64,000 nt of DNA from assembly GCA_016801885.1 (NCBI GenBank), contig CM028890.1, forward strand, positions 10,222,001 to 10,286,000, given 5' to 3'. Shown here in pieces: positions 1 through 13,110 of the stretch. The stretch is from Toxotes chatareus (lineage: Eukaryota > Chordata > Actinopteri > Toxotidae). The translations under genes and the position numbers were made by a program. A model generated the notes under the pieces. It saw only the letters and a program-made list of their open reading frames with translations, had not been told where the DNA came from and did not search any database. Positions within the stretch are counted from its first letter, which is position 1. Each line of letters begins with the position of its first letter.

Positions 1-1419
1 GGTATGAGTGTTCGTGCATATGTCATCCAAATAAAGTAAGGTTTAGCCAAATCCATCAACTGCTCATGGTACATATCCCGCCATGAGGCATCCAAGCCAC
101 AGGAAAGCTCCCACCATAACATGCTGTAGTTAAGATGTTATTCTGAGTGTTGCTGCTACAGTAGCTTCACAGTGTTGAGGGCTTTAAGTCAATCTTCAGT
201 TTGAGGTCTGATGTATGAGTTGTGTCCACCAAATTAATCACAAACATGCCTCATTCATGTGCTTAATTACTTGTAGTTGTAATGTATTGACTCTGTCACT
301 AACAAGCCTGACTGAGCACATCCACTGCACCTACACAAGTTTGTAATTCTCAAATCACGTTCGTTCCATCAGTGTGGGAAGAGAGGAGGGTGGGGTGACC
401 TCTCTGGTGTGTTTCTAATATCTCCCCAAAAATCCCTGCGGGCAGGATCGTCTTGGGTGTTCCAAGGGTGGACTCTGGTGTTGTTATATTTAACGGGTTC
501 CCAGTGCAGAAAGCAGGGGGAAGAAATAAGAGGAAAAGAGAGGGAGAAAGAGAGCTGTGTGATGGTGAGCTAACTGCAGAGTATCGGCCTGACTTGGAGG
601 AAAAAGCACCCTCTGTGCATTGCTTGGGGTAAGATCTACGGTGCCCTTTCTCTTCCCCTCTCACTCTCCTTTTTCTCTTTCTTGGTGGGGAGGAGGGATA
701 TAGGTAATGAAGCTTAAGTGAGCCTGGTGTCTGGTAATGTAATATACACAAAGCCCTTGTCAGGTCTGGATCCAATAATGTGTCATTTACCACGTCTGGA
801 ACAGATTGGCCCAGATGATCGGAGTGAACCTTTGCCCGGGTGAAGAGTACTCAGCATCACTCGGCCTGGAGGCCTTACAAGCAGGCTCTTGCCTCGCCCC
901 ATCTCCCATGCACCTTTCAACCCACCCCCACCACCCATCCCTTGTAAACGCTGTTGCATGCTTTAGATGAGATGGGACTGCGCAACCAAACTGGACAGTT
1001 TGTCTCAGATGTGCCATTGTTAGAGAGCTTTTCTAACAGTTTTTTTCTTCAGAAGTAGCTGACCCGTCAATATTATGTAAGAGGTAGTTAAGAATTTGTA
1101 GACACAAACTATCCATTTTCACACGAAGGAACACATCTCCATGTGGATATACAGAAAAGTCTCAAATTAAAAGAAAATCCTGAATAAATTAGTGCAATGA
1201 CAACAAATGCAGATACCCTCGTACACAGAACAAGGGTTCACTGAAGGTAAGGTGTGTGAAAATTAGAGAAATGTTAGCTTTGCATTGAGATGGGGCCTTT
1301 CTTGTCTCCGGTATGGAAATATTTTGATTTAAAATGCTCACAGCTAAGTTATGGAGAAATCTTTGGATACAGTTAGTGGTATATCTACATGTCCCAAGTG
1401 CACACTTTCGACAGAGTTT
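1..1419. other. Non-coding, no gene seen
   Basis: Mixed-composition sequence without recognisable exons or repeats. The longest minus-strand frame (350-793) has low-complexity, basic content and a non-ATG start, and is taken as chance. Confidence 0.55.
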
Positions 1420-1712
1420 GGTCGAAAACCTCAGTGCCTCAACAAGGGTCCATTAAGCCATCCCAGACCTCAACCCAATGCAGGAGATCTTGGAATATTG
1501 TGTTAGACAGTGCTCAGCACCACCATCATAAATACACCACATGAGGGAATATCTTTTGGTAAAATGTTGTTCATCCCCCCAGTAGAGTTCAGAGCGCTGG
1601 AGAATCTATGACAAGGAAGCAATGAAGCTGTTTTGAAGGCTCAAGGTGGAACAACACGTCACTGAGACACTTTATGTTGGTTTTTCCACTAATGTGTCAC
1701 CCATCGGTACTC
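1420..1712 (+). pseudogene. Decayed Tc1/mariner-like transposase C-terminus
   Basis: The plus strand keeps DLNPMQEILE near 1,466 (compare the DLNPIEHLW-type motif of Tc1-like enzymes). It then reads MREYLLVKCCSSP, and in a shifted frame PPVEFRALENL followed by a stop, then EAVLKAQGGTTRH and a stop at about 1,663. This order matches the end of fish Tc1-like transposases (..PPVEF-RLVESMP-R-EAVL-ARGG-T-Y). The tail gacactttatgttggtttt after the stop is also typical of that element family. At least two stops and one frameshift make it inactive. Only the 3' portion was recognised. Confidence 0.55.
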
Positions 1713-4501
1713 AGACTTCAGAATGTGGTTTCTGGGCACCAAACTCCTCAATCTGTCAGTGATTCTGATGCTTCAAACAGCACTTTTAAAACATGCAGCA
1801 GTATTAAAGCCATTCAAAACAAACTCCACCAGGAGCACACTGTCCAAATGGTTTACCAAACCTCAAATAAAAACCATTACTGTCAAGAAAATTTTCAATA
1901 TAGAGGTTGAAGAACAGGTGTATCTGCATATCATGAAGAGAATTGGAAGGGTCTCTATGTTCCAAATACAAACCCTCAAACGAAGGATATTCTCCCATTT
2001 ACTGTTATTGGTCCTACCACCAACACAAGCCTGAAATCCATGAATTACAGTACATTCATAGATAACAGCAGAGGTTCAGAGGGGCTGTGGCCGGTCATGC
2101 ACAGTTTTTCTTCAGAAGCATCACAAGTTTGGGTTTGGGTATGCCTAGATGCTAATAAATAAAACAAAAAACATAATTAACTTCAAAATTATCTTAAAAA
2201 AATATGTGTGCACATAGGGGTTAATTTCACTTTAACTTTTCTGAAACATTACTCTAAGCCAGCTATCATGAAGTCTGCCTCTATTGGCGCTTGTGTTTTC
2301 ACAGGCACCAGGGTGGGCATATGAGATCATGTTGCTAATGACTGGTAGTAGTGGACTGTGTTTTAGAAAAGCAACTTATCAGCAATTTGCAGCTGAGGGA
2401 GAGTGCATTTGCTCACAGTGGTAATTACAAACGCAGGGGCCAATGGAGTTGCAGGAGAGCAGGAAATGTGGGGCTAGGGGAGCATGTGTGTGAATTTACC
2501 ACTTCGTCCCTGGCTGCCTGGGTCTTGGGCCGAGCCCCAGGCCCACACAGAGAGTGGGGGGGGGGGGGGGGGGGGGGGGGGGCGGTGGGGTGCTGTAGTT
2601 CTATGGTGCAGGGTGAGAAGAGAAAGATAGTATGGGATAATAAAAAGAAAACCATGCAGGAAAGTGAACAACAGAAAGGCAGAATGAGCAAGAGACAAGC
2701 CACGGCTATTTATACCATTCAACTTTCACCAAGCTCAGAGGAAATTCCTAACACGAAGGAGTTTTTTTACTACTCGAAGGAGTAGGAGGAAGAATAAAAG
2801 GTGAGAGGAGGAAATACAGACAAGATTTCTGTCTTTAAAACTCCCTCCCCTCCTATTACATAGTTCAAATGTGCGATGGTGTGCTCACCCAGGCGGAGTC
2901 ATTCTGGAGGCTCCTCAGGAGTATTGTAGCTCCCCTCCGCGGCACAGACTCTGATTTAGTACTGTTAATAAACATGATGTAGTGCTTACAGTGATTGCCC
3001 AGACAGGAATGTTTCTTTTTTACTTCTCTTTTTCATACCTACACACAGTTTCACATGTTTGCATGTGGTGCTGAGAGAGAAGAAGAAAATGTGGTCCTGC
3101 ATGGTTTATTTCAGACCCTTGCTGCTTTAATTATTTAAGCAGAGGACACAGTCAAATTCGTTTGGGGCAGGTTTAGCGCTGTAAAATGCCACCCCTTTTC
3201 CCAGAATCATTAAAAGGATTACGATTGTGCCCACATGCTTTCTGGAGCAACTCCAGCAACTTCTTGGATCAGAATACCAAGAAGACAGTGCTCTGACACA
3301 TCATCCAGTATAATTCTGTGGTGTTTTTATTGTTAATATTTGCACATTTGCACATGCACATTTATTTCTGTAAATTGTTTATCAGTATTGTGTGCAGAAA
3401 TTTGCACTGTCAGAGTTTGCTGTCATCAGGTGAATGTCAGGTGTACAGAGCTTATGCAAACCTAGAGAAATCAAAGAGAAATCCATTGGTCTAATCATTT
3501 GCTGTATACTCAGAAGGGACTTTTCCCTAATTAAAAGGCTGTTCGCTTGTTTTGAGCCTCCTCAAAAAAAAAAAGCAAGTGTGCCCAACAAGCTGGATTT
3601 ATGATGTGCCTGCCAGCTTCTCCCTGGCTCAAATCTTCCAGCAACATTCTCCAGGCGCAGAGCCCACATGGCCATCTACAGCTGGCTCTTATTACAAACC
3701 CCATACAGTAGCCATTCTTTTTCACTTACCCCCCTCCCTGTTTGGTGACGCTTATTAGAAATGTAACATACTAGTGTGGGAGTTTGTTACAGATTTGTGT
3801 TTCACAGGTGCACCCTTTAAAAAAAAAAAAAGTTGTAAGGGTTACCGTACAATCTCAGCTAAGACAGCCTATCTACATGTAAGGAGGAAACAATGTGACT
3901 GACGTGTTTTTGAAAGGCTCGCTCATATATAAAAAGTGTGGTACTTGTGTTCTGAAATTGCAAAGAAGATTCTGGATTTGGTCCATGACTGGTGACAAAT
4001 GTGCATTTTATTTTTATATTATTTATGTATTAATTTCCCCCTTTATTACTTAATTGCTAATGTCATTACTAAATTCAGGTCGCTTTAGTGTTAGTACAGC
4101 AGCACTATATGGTTGAGTCAGTTATACATAAATTTGTATTGAAGTTTGGGACAGTATTTTTTCTATGGAAGATGTGTCATCTGAATTGCAGTGTCCATGG
4201 GGAATGTCATTTCGATAGATTTCTCATAGGTCTGCACATTTCATGAAAAAAAATCAACTGTAAAGCAGAATCTTTTCTGTAATCAGATTCCATTTACAGT
4301 ATTCAGACACATCAAATTAAATATTTTTGTTTCTTTGTGAAAATTTTGCAAACACTGTGATTAACATTCAAGCTCAATGTAATGACTGTTCACCCTGTCT
4401 TGTAAGGATTGTCTGTATTCGAATGAATTTCCACAACTGCCTCTTGATGGATTTTGACTAGTACCTGGTGCGTCTGTTGCCTGTCTGTCAACACCAGATA
4501 C
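1713..4501. other. Non-coding, no gene seen
   Basis: Holds the G27 run and short poly(A) tracts near 3,563 and 3,818. No protein-like block was recognised. AT content rises after about 3.9 kb. Confidence 0.55.
2556..2582 (+). repeat. G27 homopolymer
   Basis: An unbroken run of 27 G on the plus strand, followed by cggtgggg. Long G runs are rare in AT-rich fish DNA, form quadruplexes, and are often mis-sized in assemblies. Confidence 0.95.
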
Positions 4502-5097
4502 CCTGAGCGTGAGCCTTTGTGCCGGCAGACCGTTTCACCCAGAGTCTGTAACTGCTGCCAACACGTAGGGGTGGATCACACTCCTGCCCAGAACACCAGA
4601 GGCATAACAGGGTCCTGAAATTACTCCTGACTGACTCCTGGCTCTGAGCAAGCATGAACACATTTAAGAAATAGAAAGCATTCTTCTCCAAGCTTCACAA
4701 CATGTGACCAAAGGTGACGAGTTCATGGACTAAGCTTTGAGTCGTAAGCAGGGGTTCTGACAGTGTCTGTCTCTTTCCATCTTTGCCTCAGTCTTCAAGT
4801 TTCACAGGCCGCTCTCCCTCAGATCCTGTCCCTCCCCTGCCCCTGTCTCAACTCCTCACTTTGTCTCCATGCTCAGCTACACCTCTCCAGTTACGTGGCA
4901 CCACACCTCCTGGTTGTTATCCCCTCAGCCTCTCTCCTTTGACTCAGTCCCCACCCTCTCACACTGAGGGGGGGACACTCAATGCCTTTAATGTGGCCTT
5001 GGCCCCATGTTCCTCCTGTCGGTTAGGCTGATCCGGGGAGTAGTGGGTCCAAGCTCCACCCTGGGTGATTGATGGCAGGGATGCCCTCTCCTCTCAC

Positions 5098-5211
5098 CCT
5101 CCATGCCCCACCCCTGGCTAGGCGGACAGCATAGCATTTCATGAGCTCATCTGTGTGGCGCCCCGGCACCTCAAACGCAGGCACCACTCCTGTCTCGTCC
5201 AGCATGACTCC
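5098..5211 (-). CDS. Isolated exon-like block, unrecognised
   Basis: On the minus strand an acceptor-like tttgtgttccccag precedes 5,211, and a donor-like agg|gtgaga follows 5,098. Together they enclose exactly 114 nt, 38 open codons in phase 0 on both sides. It reads GVMLDETGVVPAFEVPGRHT then DELMKCYAVRLARGG. Residue composition is protein-like and CpG content exceeds that of the surroundings. I do not recognise the family. A weaker second candidate lies next in transcription order at about 4,502-4,583 (acceptor ttctgggcag, donor cagg|gtatct). Together they could belong to a large minus-strand gene mostly outside the window, or be conserved non-coding DNA that happens to be open. Confidence 0.3.
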
Positions 5212-6644
5212 CTGGGGAACACAAAGCATGTGTGACCTCCCTTTACCCAGCCTGCAACTCTACACAACATCTACACACGACACTTCCAGTACCCTCACTG
5301 TATCATCACTGTCTCCATGCTCAATCCCTCTGACAGCCAGACTATCCCTTTGCTCTACATCTAAATTTCCATCCTAATCTGCTCATTATTACACAGTTGC
5401 CATGATTCATTTTGAGGTTTAAAAAAACCTGAGTGGAAACCTGCAGAAATATCACAAATACCTTTTGCTGGGCTGAAGTGAAAAAGTTGGCTAACTAAAA
5501 ATGGAAAGATGCAACAAACAATGCCAATGCAAGCCTTGACATTGCAGTATGTGCTTCTACTTCCTCTACAGAAAACATAGTATTCACATGCTTGATTATC
5601 AAAACGCTGACTCGTGGTTTCACAAGAACTAGTCTCCTGTGTTTTGTGAGTCCATCCATCATAACTAACCAATAACCTAACCAAGACTTTGTCGCTGTTT
5701 GTATTATGTCATGTAGCTAACTCCTTTGTTTCCAACATTATTCCTACAGCCGTTAGAGGTTACCTAACAATAAAACGTACCCATGGGTCATAATAAGCGG
5801 CTCTCACAGAAAACCTTCTAGGCTTGTTTTTTTTTTTTTTTGGAAAACAGGAGGTCTCTGGGAATTATTGGATGATTTCACATGCCAGTGCAGGACGTAG
5901 TGTGACCTTCATGTCTCAAGGTAGAAAGTAAGGGTGTGGAAGTCGTGGTGGTGGGTGGGCAAGTGTGTGTATCAGACCATCAGGGCATCATGCAGGAGAC
6001 CAGAGTTCTCCAGCAATCTGCAATTAAAATATTTTAGCTGCCTAAACCTAACCATACCTTAACCACTGTTTATTTGCTGTAGCCACAATCTTTAACCATA
6101 CCGTAGTTGCCATGTGCAGAAAGTGAGAATTAAAAAGACAAACAAACAAAAACATTAGCACTGAACGTAAATGTGGGTTGTCTAAATAAATGTTTTTGTC
6201 TGACAATGTGGTTACCACTGGAGGACACACACACACACACACACACTCACACTCACAAAAAAAAAGCAAAGGTGTCATGGCTGTATAATGACAACAACCC
6301 AGTTTGCAGCACAGACAGGGGCCCTTGTTGTATGTCAACCATCACCAAATCACAAGAGCATTAACACAACCTCAGCGACAAATTCATTCATTAAAAAAAA
6401 CATAAATCTTAGGCATCTCAGGATGGAAGGTACAATGATATCTTTGTGATTGATTCTGTAATCTTGTGATGTTTGCTTAATAACATTCACATAAAGATAG
6501 TTGATGGAAACACATACTGAATCTAATTTAATTTTGTCCAACCTTCAGAGTTTAAATTAAAAACTGCACAACATCTGAACATAAACATGACATGCTTATT
6601 CGATCAGCATCATGGTTCTATAAAATTACATAACATTTCTGTTC
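5212..6644. other. Non-coding with short (AC)n
   Basis: Contains an (AC)n tract at 6,225-6,246 and a T run near 5,826-5,840. Nothing coding recognised. Confidence 0.55.
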
Positions 6645-6803
6645 ATTATTGATCAATCTACTGATTATCTTCTCAGACAATCATTAGGTCTATAAAATGT
6701 CACAAAATAGTGAAAAATGCCTGTTACAATTTCCAAAAGCCCAAGCTGTCATCTTGGAATTTGTCAGATCAACAACCCAAAATCCCAAATTAGTCAATTT
6801 TTT
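6645..6803 (+). repeat. Dispersed percomorph repeat fragment
   Basis: The run gatcaatctactgattatc, then ggtctataaaatgtcacaaa, atagtgaaaaatgcc and aatttccaaaagcccaag matches a short non-coding repeat I recall as very common in percomorph genomes. The recall is of the sequence pattern and not a database name. It carries no coding frame. It supports the fish assignment. Confidence 0.6.
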
Positions 6804-9800
6804 TCCTCATTCTCATCCAGATCATCCAACTGATTAACTGACTGCTCATTTCTAGCCCTTACTCTCACATTATGGCAGGGAAGACTGCCCTTCCTCCTCA
6901 ACAACTCACCCTCACCCTTGCATCCAGCTGCCCATCTTACCTTAACCTCCCTTCAGGAAGCCGGGAGAGGCCGGTCTTCTTCTGCATGTGGGACATTCCA
7001 AGTGAGAAGGAATCTGAAGACACTGATCACCTAATCTCTCCGACTGAAGCAGCACCTGTTCAGGCAGCACTGGAGTGGAGGGAAATATCCAGATCAGTGG
7101 CAGCTCTGGGTTGACCCGATACACTTCCTTCTGTATCAGATGGTGCTGGCTGCAACTTGACAACCAGTCTTCAATTTACACAGAGAGGATAAATGACAAA
7201 CTCTGATAAAACATTTTGAGCAATTAATGTGTGAAAGACTGAAACATAAGTTGATGACTGATCAGCATATGTGGGTTTATCATTTTAGCAGTGTATTCTC
7301 TTACCTCATCTACCCCTACAACCCATGCAGTCACTCCATCAGCCCTACTATGGGGCAGTTCTCTTACTGAAGAAATATTGGTTTCCTAGAAACACTAGAG
7401 CAACCTGATTGCTGTGAGAGCATTGCTGAGGGAGCCATCTGACTCAAATGAAACTAGATCACTCATGTAAGAATAGAGCACCAATGAAAAGACATACAAT
7501 TTGATCTCTGAGTCCTGTCTGACAACCAATCAAATATGTCGCCCAGCTGTTCATGAGGTGACCATGTGCTGAGGAGGACCCTGAAAGACTGAGCAGGGAC
7601 ATAAATCACGGAGCAGGACTCTGCAGTTGCTGCTCATGTCTGCACGTGGTGAAGACATTGAGATTTTTGCCATATCTACTTTTCAGAACTTGTCATTAGA
7701 CGTGTTTGTGTTATTATTCTGTTTACACTTGGGTTTTGTAAATGTGTCTTCTGTGATAAATTGCTAGCTGCCTATAAACAGCTTGGTTTCTTGAAAGTAC
7801 CGCACCACAATGTCTATTAAATTAGAGCTAACAAACAAGCAATTCTATAAAAAGCCAGTTTATTGGTTTCAGATCGTTTCTAAAACTGGAATCCATGATT
7901 AATGTTCACTGCTGGCCTCTGCAAATTGACTATGCAGTAGATGAGTAATATGTGATATGAGACCTCGCCTGAATGCCACATGTGTTCTTTGTGTAGACTA
8001 CAGTATGAGTGTACCCATGCTTTGGTTCATCTTGATAAATGGTCTGGATTGGTCTTGGAGTGAGACTGTTAATGTGGCCAGAGGAGGTCTAGTTTTTCCT
8101 CCTGTCCAAGGTTATTTAAACTAAACCAACCATTCCTCTAAATGTCTCACATCCCTTACAGTGTGGGCTACAGCCTTAATGCCTGACAGAGGAACGCTGT
8201 TTTGCATGTAGCCTGATTATTATCTGCTACACAAATTGCTAGCAGCTGGGTTGTTCACGGCTGACGGTTCCATAGTTTATGTATTGAAACTGTTGGAATG
8301 TGGACAATTACCACTTTCACTTTCTCACAAAAACCCTAATACAGTTTACATAAACCATTCTCATGAAAATCCTACTTTAAAGGGCTTTATGAGCCTCCAG
8401 GGCTGGTTCAAGCAGATAAAGAATTTGCTTCCCATTTCATACAGCTCTCTGGTAGCAAGGACAAACAAAAAAAAAGGTTAATTTTCATGAAAAAGATTAT
8501 ATTTTTTCACATAATTTCACTTAAACCATAAGAGTCTTTTGTATAATTGAGTTTTAACAAAGCTTCATGTAAGTGAAATATGTTGTGCCACCCACTTCTA
8601 AGGCCGGCTGAAGGTTAAATTTTACCAGACTCTAAGCTGGACCACTATATCTCTGTTGTGATTTAGGGGTCACAGAAAGAGGAAACCACAAAGAGGTTAG
8701 CCAGCAAACTGTTGAACTCCCAAAAACATTCTCCTCCTAGTTTCCTTTGCCCATCATATGCTGATTTGTCACAGTGCAGGTGATGTCAAAGTTGTGTTAT
8801 TTCTCTACAAAACAAGCCAAAATTTATAATTTTAGGTTTCATTTTGGAAATGAACGCAAATGAAACAAAGCACAATTCTTACAGAATCATCAGAAATGCA
8901 AAAGCTCATGTGGCTTTTAAGATAGCACAATGTGGATAATCTTGTATATATATTTAAAAGAAGAAGTAAAGGAGAGGAGAAATGGGCTGTAAGAAGTCAA
9001 GCTGTCCTCTTGTCAAAAGCTGGTGAGCACCTTGCGAGTGGTCGAACAGTTTAACCTATAATTACTACAATTAAAATAATACTCATATTAACAAAGAAAA
9101 ATTGCTTCCAAATGGTCCTTCACATGCGCAAGAAAAGAAAAACAAAAACACATGGCACGGTCTGGCTTCAGAATTTTGGCACCAGAGCATGACATGTCAA
9201 ATCTGAATTATGAATCTTGCATATATGAGTAACTGTAGCCGGTTTTATGATACCATACAAGAACGTTTTTTACTGCATGTCAGTGTACATTTTGCAGTCT
9301 GCATTACAATTGGAATTACAATTCCAGGAGCATAATTCAGGCTTCATTCTTGTTTTGGTGATGGAGACAGCCATTTTGTTGTTGTGCTCTCTCAGTGCAT
9401 GCCGGGAAATCCCCATGTACTTTGTTGGGCATGGCTTCAGAGCTTGACTACAGGCAAAACATCTCTAATGTGTCTTAACTCACTGAGAAGATTCCGAAAC
9501 TTTTTCATGAACCACATGAATAAAAAAGGTCAAGGAAGGGAGTGGAAGACAAGATGTGGTGTGAACACAATATGATGTGTGCATGTCTCTCTCTCTCTCT
9601 GGGTAAATATGTGGATTTAGGAGCTTCAGTGACTGATCATTTCCATTCTGATCTCTCATACTAAAGTGGTCTCTCAGGACAAAGAGGAACATAAAGTGAG
9701 GGAAATACAGTAAATATTGCACATACCACCCTGACATGTCACAACCTTTTTTTTGAGGGGAAAATTGCAGGGGTTGACATCAAAGTCAAAAGTACAGTGC

Positions 9801-12759
9801 CGAAATCAAAATGTCAGCCATATTGCCCTATAAAAATCACTGGACCCCTCACTCCTGTGATGAAGAGAAACAAGGGAGACTCCAAAGTCAACACAATTTT
9901 CTCTCTTTCCTCAGGAAAAAAAACCCACTTGCAGGTTTTGCCCTTTTGCTGCTCACAGACTAAGGAGCGCTGTTAAAGAGACCTCCAGCGGTATTACTGC
10001 TTGAAGACTTTTTTTTTTGTTTCCATTTCTGGCAATAACGATCTCATGTCCAGTAAGTGCCCTCCCTGTGAAGTATTGATGTAGAGGCCTGTTTTGCTGT
10101 GTGAGTGTGAGGGAGTGATCAGAGAAGTCCTGCAGATAAAATCGCATGGCTGACCCTGGACATCAGTGATTGATGTCAAATGTGACCATGAAACCCAACA
10201 GGGGTTGTTGTACTTCTGATTTTATTGGCCACCATGTCAGGCTGTCTGCTCTGTGGTAAAAAGACCTGCATTGCTACAGTATAAGTCTTTGTACATGCAC
10301 GCTGTAGAGACACTACTGAACAACAGTATAATGATATGTTAGGGTTTGGTATATGACTTCTTGTCCTATTTGTAGAGACAACAATAAACAGAGCAATTCC
10401 CATTTGACTGGCATATGACCACAATGATATAGAATATTATACCCTGGATAATTTTAAGTCCTGACAATGATAAAACTCAATATTGCTGAGTTTTTACAGT
10501 GCTGCTTTTACTTGTGGAGCGCAGAAGATTTGTGTTTGGTTTTATGTACTGTAGAGATTGTGTAAGAATCTACTGTAAAAAAAACAACTTGCCAGATATT
10601 ATATAATTATACTACATTTTGTAGTATAGAAAAGAAACTTTTTGGGACAGGGTAGTTAAATGAAATATATCTGCAAAATGCTCACTGCCAGCACAAAATA
10701 CTGAAGGCAAATGCCAGACACTGACTTCAAGCACGAGACAGGGCACATTACCTTTTTCATTATTTAATCAAAATATGATCTTTTCCCTAACCTCGAACAT
10801 GTTAGCTTAAACCTACTGTAACAACATGTGGGAAGTAAGACTACAACATCTCCACAATAAAGAAATATCACACTTCCTTGACTGCAAAAAAATATTGCCA
10901 GTGAACATCCATGCAGCAATTACATTTCTTCCACAACCTGCAAGGCAAAGGAAATGAGTAGCCATGAACATATTTTGAGGAGACTGTATTACAGATAAGG
11001 CCAGATATTTATATCCATCTTATTAGGCTAAATCATGAAATAAGATTTCAGATGAAAAAAGGGGCCTGACCATAACTGAGAGCCTTTATCCTTACACGCT
11101 TCCCCCAGAAAATCTTGGTTTGGACACTTTTTGAAATTTAATACCAAACCATACGCCTTTTAAATTTCTAAACAAGAGTAAACTGAACTTGCTAACAAAA
11201 GGTATAAAATGAACACAGACTGACCAGGTTTGTAAACAGGAGCAAGCTGTGTGTAATTTACTGACATGTTTCACAATTTCTGGGATCTAAAGTTCAAATT
11301 CAAGTTCATCATGTTACCCCCTGCTGCCATTCCAAGCTTCAAATATGCAAAGCTGATATTGTTGGCAACCAGTCATGTTGTCCGTGCCTGACCAGTGAAC
11401 GAGCCATAGCCAGTGGGTGGTTTGACCAAAGGGACCAACAAACTTGGCTTGACCAGGGTGGGTCTCTGACAAATGTTGTGTGGGGAGAACTGCCTATCTG
11501 CTGCCTGACTAATGTGTTGGGTCTTTATGGAGACTGACTGGAATATGATTCCCACACATCATCCATCCAAAACGCCATGTCCACCCATGTTTAGCTTGAA
11601 CCTGTACACATACAACCATTTGTGGAGGCATTTATATACAAACATATGCACATAAATCCACATCAAGTATACTGCTTACACAAAATATCATGACTTTCAG
11701 ACATAACTTTACAGTATTTTGTCTACAAATTATAATAATTTTACACTGGTTAGCCACGCAGCAGAGGAGGTTCTGTTGTGTTGAATCTGAAATGATTGTT
11801 ATGCAGCAGAATATGTCTCATATGTGTACATGTGTGGGATTACTGGAGAGGCTAAATGTGTAGAGAAAAGCAACGAAGTAGAACACCCTCCCCTCGGCGT
11901 CCACAGAGTGCACTCAGAGCAATGGGGGAGATGTAAAACACTGGCTGCATTTTTCTCCACATTTATGCATACTCAGAGAGGAGAAAAATAGACCTGTGGT
12001 TTATAATTCCCTGATTTCTCTGGAACATGTATTGAAATGTAAACGAGTACAATAAATTTACTTTTAACTGCTTTCTTGGGAATTAGCCACATAGTCTGGA
12101 CTTAAGGAACTCTCGTACTTTCATTAAAAGCCACATCATTCCTTGTTAAAGTAACAGTGTCCATCTCGTAGAGGCTGCAGCATGTGTGCAGTGAAACTGT
12201 GTGATAACATCTGCGCTCAGAGACGTGGTTAAAACATGGAGGTAATGAATGTGTTGGGTTTTCACCGGTATTTCTTCACACTTTCCAAAATTGACCTTTT
12301 TATAGCTACGTTGTTGATTATTTTTAATATGGTTCACCTTGTTTATGTAGTGTTGCTTAAGTTGATGGTAAGCTCACTGAAAGATGATGACAATGGCTGC
12401 ACAAAAAGCTTTCAGTAATGGCATTTTAATATGCATCTCAGGGGAGGCCGACTGGACCAGGTCAGACAGAGGAGAGGATTTCTTTTGTGGGTGTATAAAT
12501 TAACTCTGACTTCAGTTGCATATTATGGACTCAGTAGTTTGCCACAGGAACAAGCGTTCTTTTTGGCCTGCAGGATGTAAGTCTGCCTGAGAGAGGAAAA
12601 GGAAGAAGGTATCTCTTTTGCTCTGAAACCTCAAAATTTGCAAATGTATTTTTACATGAAAAATGCATTATGCACATTATTCCTAAACTTTTATGTTGAT
12701 CCAGTTAAAATTTCTTTTCTTATGTATCTTTTATTAAAAAAAAAAAAAAAAAAAAAAAC
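6804..12759. other. Non-coding, no gene seen
   Basis: AT-rich sequence with a short CT tract near 9,586-9,600 and a poly(A) run at 12,736-12,758. Apart from the weak CTCF-like motif near 11.3 kb, no feature could be supported. Confidence 0.5.
11315..11329 (-). promoter_or_regulatory. CTCF-like motif (weak)
   Basis: taccccctgctgcca reads on the minus strand as TGGCAGCAGGGGGTA, sharing AGCAGGGGG with the CTCF core but with a poorer 3' half. Confidence 0.2.
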
Positions 12760-13110
12760 AGTGAGGCTTAAGAGAATATGGTCATTTGCTTTCTTGCCCA
12801 GAGTTAGATAAGAAGACTGGTGCCACTCTCATCATGTCTCTCAAGCCTGTTAGCTTAGCATACCCTTTCACCCTTTCCAAAAGGTGAAAGAAAAAAAAAA
12901 AAAAAAATTCACTGATCAGTCATACAAAAACTAAAGCATAGAATCAACAGTTTCTGTTATACTGGTGGGTTATGTGCCAGGCTGTTTTTTGGCTGGGAGA
13001 AGAAACTTCCTGGAATCTCTTACTGTTTGACTGGCACCAATCTTCTCTTCTAACCTTCAGCAAGAATGCAAATAAGCATATTTCTAATTGTTGAACTATT
13101 CCTTTAAAAT
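12760..13110. mobile_element. Palindromic MITE-like element, copy 1
   Basis: The left arm reads tcatttgctttcttgccc then agagttagataagaagactgg (12,784 on). The right arm is its inverted counterpart: ccaatcttctcttctaacc, ttcagcaagaatgcaaataa, then a terminal gttgaactattcctttaa (to about 13,110). The same word order occurs in the copies at 25.8 and 36.4 kb. No open frame lies between the arms, so it is non-autonomous. A23 lies just before the left end and A17 inside. Confidence 0.6.

Noticed and set aside
4502..4583. Second exon-like block on the minus strand
   Set aside because: The splice signals are weaker (gtatct donor) and the peptide is unrecognised. Kept only as a possible partner of the 5,098-5,211 candidate.
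4783..5031. Ser/Pro/Leu-rich plus-strand frame
   Set aside because: It reflects a pyrimidine-rich stretch and has no recognisable motif.
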